From: a bacterium
GTDB lineage: Bacteria; BMS3Abin14
Assembly (NCBI GenBank): GCA_029210545.1
Contig: JARGFV010000001.1
Location: forward strand, 15,542-79,541
Direction of reading: 5' to 3'
DNA: 64,000 nt
Position 1 is the stretch's first letter; the number at the start of each line of letters is the position of its first letter. Under the pieces are notes generated by a model. It did not search any database. It saw only the letters and a program-made list of their open reading frames with translations, and was not told where the DNA came from. Below, one piece after another: positions 62,149 to 64,000 of the stretch. The position numbers and the translations under genes were made by a program.

Positions 62149-62844
62149 TCACGATCTGGCCCCCATTTCGCTGATCATGTTCTCGTAGGCTCTTCGGATA
62201 AGCCGTTCGATCGGTTCCGGGGCGACCGGATCGAACTCGGCGAAACCGATGCTGAACCTGATCTCGTGCTGGTCTTCCATCTGTCTGTGCTGGGCCGCCA
62301 CGTTCATCATGACCCTTTCGTAGATCGTCTCCGCGAAGACGAGAGACGCCTTGGGCAGGAAAGCCACGAGTTCGTCCTTGTCGTACCTTGCCAGGATGTC
62401 CGACCCCCTGAGGGAGTCCAGAAAGGCCTGGGCCACAAGGACGACGATCTGCTCGGCCGCCTCGTCACCCCTGGAGTCGATGAGCTTGTCCAGGTCGTTG
62501 ACGTTGAGCATGACCACCAGGCTTTTTTCGGAGAACCTTTCCGCCGCGCTCAGCAGGGGCTCAACCAGTCCCTGGAAGGCCCGACGGTTGGAAAGGCCGG
62601 TGCTCTCGTCAACGGTTTTCAGGGTCCTCCCGGAGGCGGAGGAAGGCTCCCCCCAGAAACTTCCAGCCGGGGTTACCGCCACACCGATGAGAACAACACC
62701 CAGGGCCCATGAAAGCCCGAGCAGGAGAGAGAGCCTCAGGTCAGCCACGCCCGCTTTGTGGGGGATCATATAAACGAGAACGAGCCCTGCCGTCCAGAAC
62801 AGGGTGCTTCCGAAACCGATGGATATTCTGGCCGCCCTTTTCAA
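62149..62844 (-). CDS. Membrane protein with degenerate GGDEF domain
   Basis: A 231-residue protein with two N-terminal membrane helices (about 10-28 and 38-58) and a GGDEF-fold domain (DESTGLSNRRAFQGLVEPLL through IRFSIGFAEFDPVAPEP). The active-site loop reads ARYDKDELVAFLP, so the GGDEF signature is lost and catalysis is unlikely. It may act as a nucleotide-binding or interaction module. TTG 62844 with GGAGG five bases upstream. Monocistronic. Confidence 0.85.
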   Translation of the reverse strand: MKRAARISIGFGSTLFWTAGLVLVYMIPHKAGVADLRLSLLLGLSWALGVVLIGVAVTPAGSFWGEPSSASGRTLKTVDESTGLSNRRAFQGLVEPLLSAAERFSEKSLVVMLNVNDLDKLIDSRGDEAAEQIVVLVAQAFLDSLRGSDILARYDKDELVAFLPKASLVFAETIYERVMMNVAAQHRQMEDQHEIRFSIGFAEFDPVAPEPIERLIRRAYENMISEMGARS

Positions 62845-63018
62845 GTCACCCTCCGAATTACATCTGTGCCTGAGCTATCAGCTTTAAGCTGCTGACTGTC
62901 AGCTTTTACCATAAAGCTCCATCACCGATAAATAGATTTTAACAGATAGGGTGCTCATCTGAAACCAGGCAACTCGAGGTTGTCCCCCCTTCCCACTTCC
63001 CCCGCGCCCTGCCGGGCA

Positions 63019-63060
63019 CAAAAAAGATCCGGGGCCGCCTTGTGGCGGCCCCCGGATCCG
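63019..63060 (-). terminator. Strong terminator of the DUF6429 gene
   Basis: On the minus strand, GATCCGGGGGCCGCC pairs with GGCGGCCCCGGATC around ACAA and is followed by TTTTTT, 30 bp after the stop codon at 63089. A textbook rho-independent terminator. Confidence 0.9.
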
Positions 63061-63088
63061 GGAGCCTGGTGACAGTTCACATGTCGTT

Positions 63089-63319
63089 TCAGGAAAAGTA
63101 TTTCCTGAAAAGCTCCTCCGAACTTTTCTGACCCTCGTCAGTGAGATCCACCGACCTCGATTTGCTTTTCGGGTTGGCGATGAACCCCTTCTGGTGAAGG
63201 CGGTCCAGGACTTCCCAGTCGTGTCCTTTCCATGTCCGGTATCCGGACGCATCCCGGAAAGTTGTCAGGTGCATGAGAGCCAGCACCGCCTCGTCAACCC
63301 TTTTTTCGTCGTATTTCAC
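63089..63319 (-). CDS. DUF6429 family protein
   Basis: A 76-residue protein with the pattern I associate with DUF6429: YDEKRVDEAVLALMHLT, WKGHDWEVLDRLHQKGFI and SRSVDLTDEGQKSSEELF. It reads like a small winged-helix module. Function unknown. GTG 63319 is preceded by AAGGAGGTGATC, a perfect complement of the 16S rRNA tail, which suggests high expression. A GTG three codons earlier lies inside this site. A strong terminator follows the gene. Confidence 0.85.
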   Translation of the reverse strand: MKYDEKRVDEAVLALMHLTTFRDASGYRTWKGHDWEVLDRLHQKGFIANPKSKSRSVDLTDEGQKSSEELFRKYFS

Positions 63320-63394
63320 CCTGATCACCTCCTTTCCTGCCGCCGAAACGCGGCGTTTGGAAAGGGGGGGTGCAATCAGAAGGCCAGGTGCTCG

Positions 63395-63450
63395 TGTGTG
63401 CGTAAGTCCGTAGATGCGTAAGTCCGTAAGTGCATGGGTGCGTGGGTGCG
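63395..63450. repeat. Octameric tract AAGTCCGT / GGGTGCGT
   Basis: AAGTCCGT, AGATGCGT, AAGTCCGT, AAGTGCAT, GGGTGCGT, GGGTGCGC follow head to tail with an 8-bp period. Similar units occur at 53490-53530 and, in TTTACGC form, at 53583-53620 and 63483-63520. Confidence 0.8.
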
Positions 63451-63526
63451 CAGGTACTTATTTGCGTAAATTCGCTACTTGAATGCCTTTTCGCATTTAC
63501 GCTTTACGCACGTACGCTCCACGTGA

Positions 63527-63856
63527 TCACTTTCCCGGTAGCGACAAGGCGAAGTCACGGCCAAGTGCGAGCCATCTTTCCAGTTCGTCCGGGTCCTCCC
63601 ACCGGGAGCCGTCCACCATGACCCATCCCTTCATGGCTTTCCCCGTTACGTCGAAGGGGGTGATGCCATCCTCCTGGAGAAACCGCTCAGCAGTCTCGGG
63701 GCCGGTGCGGACGATGAGATAATCTTGCCAGATCCCGAAACCCATGTTCCCCCGGATGAGATAACACACCCCGCCGAACATCTTCCTGCTCACCATTTCC
63801 GGCCAGCCGGCGGTCAGTTCGGATATCCGGTCTTCGAGTTCAAGGTTGTAGGCCAT
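63527..63856 (-). CDS. TfoX N-terminal domain protein
   Basis: A 109-residue protein matching the TfoX-N domain: LEDRISELTAGWPEMVSRKM, FGGVCYLIRGNMGFGIW, DYLIVRTGPETAERFL and PFDVTGKAMKGWVMVD. In Haemophilus TfoX the domain belongs to a competence regulator, but stand-alone copies are common and uncharacterised. ATG 63856 with AAAGGA upstream. Isolated between spacers rich in heptameric and octameric tracts. Confidence 0.9.
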   Translation of the reverse strand: MAYNLELEDRISELTAGWPEMVSRKMFGGVCYLIRGNMGFGIWQDYLIVRTGPETAERFLQEDGITPFDVTGKAMKGWVMVDGSRWEDPDELERWLALGRDFALSLPGK

Positions 63857-63985
63857 GGCCATTCCTTTCGGAATGATGTTCACGGTTCCAAGCACCAGGT
63901 TTAGAATCCCTAGCTCTTAGCACCTAGCCCGCATTATTCATGATGCAAATGAGATGTCAGCTAACTGTGTGGCAATTAAAGATGA

Positions 63986-64000
63986 TGACTTCGCAAAAAG
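63986..64000. mobile_element. Start of another family B element at the window edge
   Basis: TGACTTCGCAAAAAG is identical to the first 15 bases of copy B0 (46-60). The rest lies outside the window. Confidence 0.7.

Overview
The window is a 64 kb chromosomal segment of a GC-rich Gram-negative bacterium. Gram-negative envelope traits are visible directly: the mreBCD-mrdA-rodA rod-shape operon, a PpiD-type periplasmic chaperone, an OmpA-like protein, a lipoprotein and several periplasmic proteins. The abundance of sigma54 activators, FHA, PilZ, GGDEF and HD-GYP proteins, a pyruvoyl arginine decarboxylase, a tungsten-type aldehyde:ferredoxin oxidoreductase and an AmmeMemoRadiSam locus suggest a free-living anaerobe of the deltaproteobacterial type. 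No rRNA or tRNA is present, so this placement is an inference.

Layout. 0-2 kb: an insertion sequence with an internally deleted transposase next to a miniature element. 1.9-3.6 kb: PilZ proteins and a truncated PAS-GGDEF gene. 4.1-7.4 kb: a periplasmic binding protein overlapping a sensor kinase gene. 8.2-13.6 kb (minus): mreB-mreC-mreD-mrdA-rodA. 14.1-16.0 kb: ppiD. 16.1-18.4 kb (minus): an RNA uridine methyltransferase and a second methyltransferase gene split by a 203-bp mobile element. 18.5-20.4 kb: diguanylate cyclase, DUF3467 protein, permease. 20.5-28.2 kb (minus): an overlapping set HD-GYP, lipoprotein, unknown, M23 peptidase, GAF-AAA regulator, preceded by an FHA protein. 28.3-34.0 kb (minus): a giant repeat/propeller exported protein, a ParM-like actin and a large unknown protein. 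34.3-38.0 kb: a single-domain response regulator, then the polyamine operon speD-pdaD-speE-speB with a cupin regulator. 38.2-40.3 kb: a paralogue of the repeat/propeller protein. 40.6-47.1 kb: a dehydrogenase, then a flavin/iron-sulfur membrane protein, a small membrane protein, AmrS and a fused MEMO-AMMECR1 protein. 47.9-53.5 kb: OmpA-like protein, Fic protein, repeat-rich spacer, membrane spermidine-synthase-like protein. 53.6-57.3 kb (minus): FHA-sigma54 activator, class II aldolase, aldehyde oxidoreductase. 57.5-64 kb: zinc-finger polysaccharide deacetylase, RmuC, small proteins, DUF116, degenerate GGDEF, DUF6429 and TfoX-N proteins.

The spacers are the most unusual part. They hold (i) family A, 160-205 bp elements with about 20-bp terminal inverted repeats, bounded by CTAG and bearing a hairpin at each end; (ii) family B, about 153-195 bp elements made of consecutive hairpins, with apparent 8-bp target duplications, whose ends resemble those of the insertion sequence at 219-1881; (iii) more than 20 short arrays with a 7-bp (sometimes 8-bp) period, each with its own unit sequence, one lying in frame inside a coding region; and (iv) short dispersed palindromes. 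Hairpin arms of families A and B differ between copies in a compensatory way.

Functionally, the polyamine genes form a complete arginine to spermidine route, the mre genes form the elongasome core, and the AmmeMemoRadiSam genes with their flavoprotein neighbour and the ParM/propeller locus are the best candidates for uncharacterised systems.
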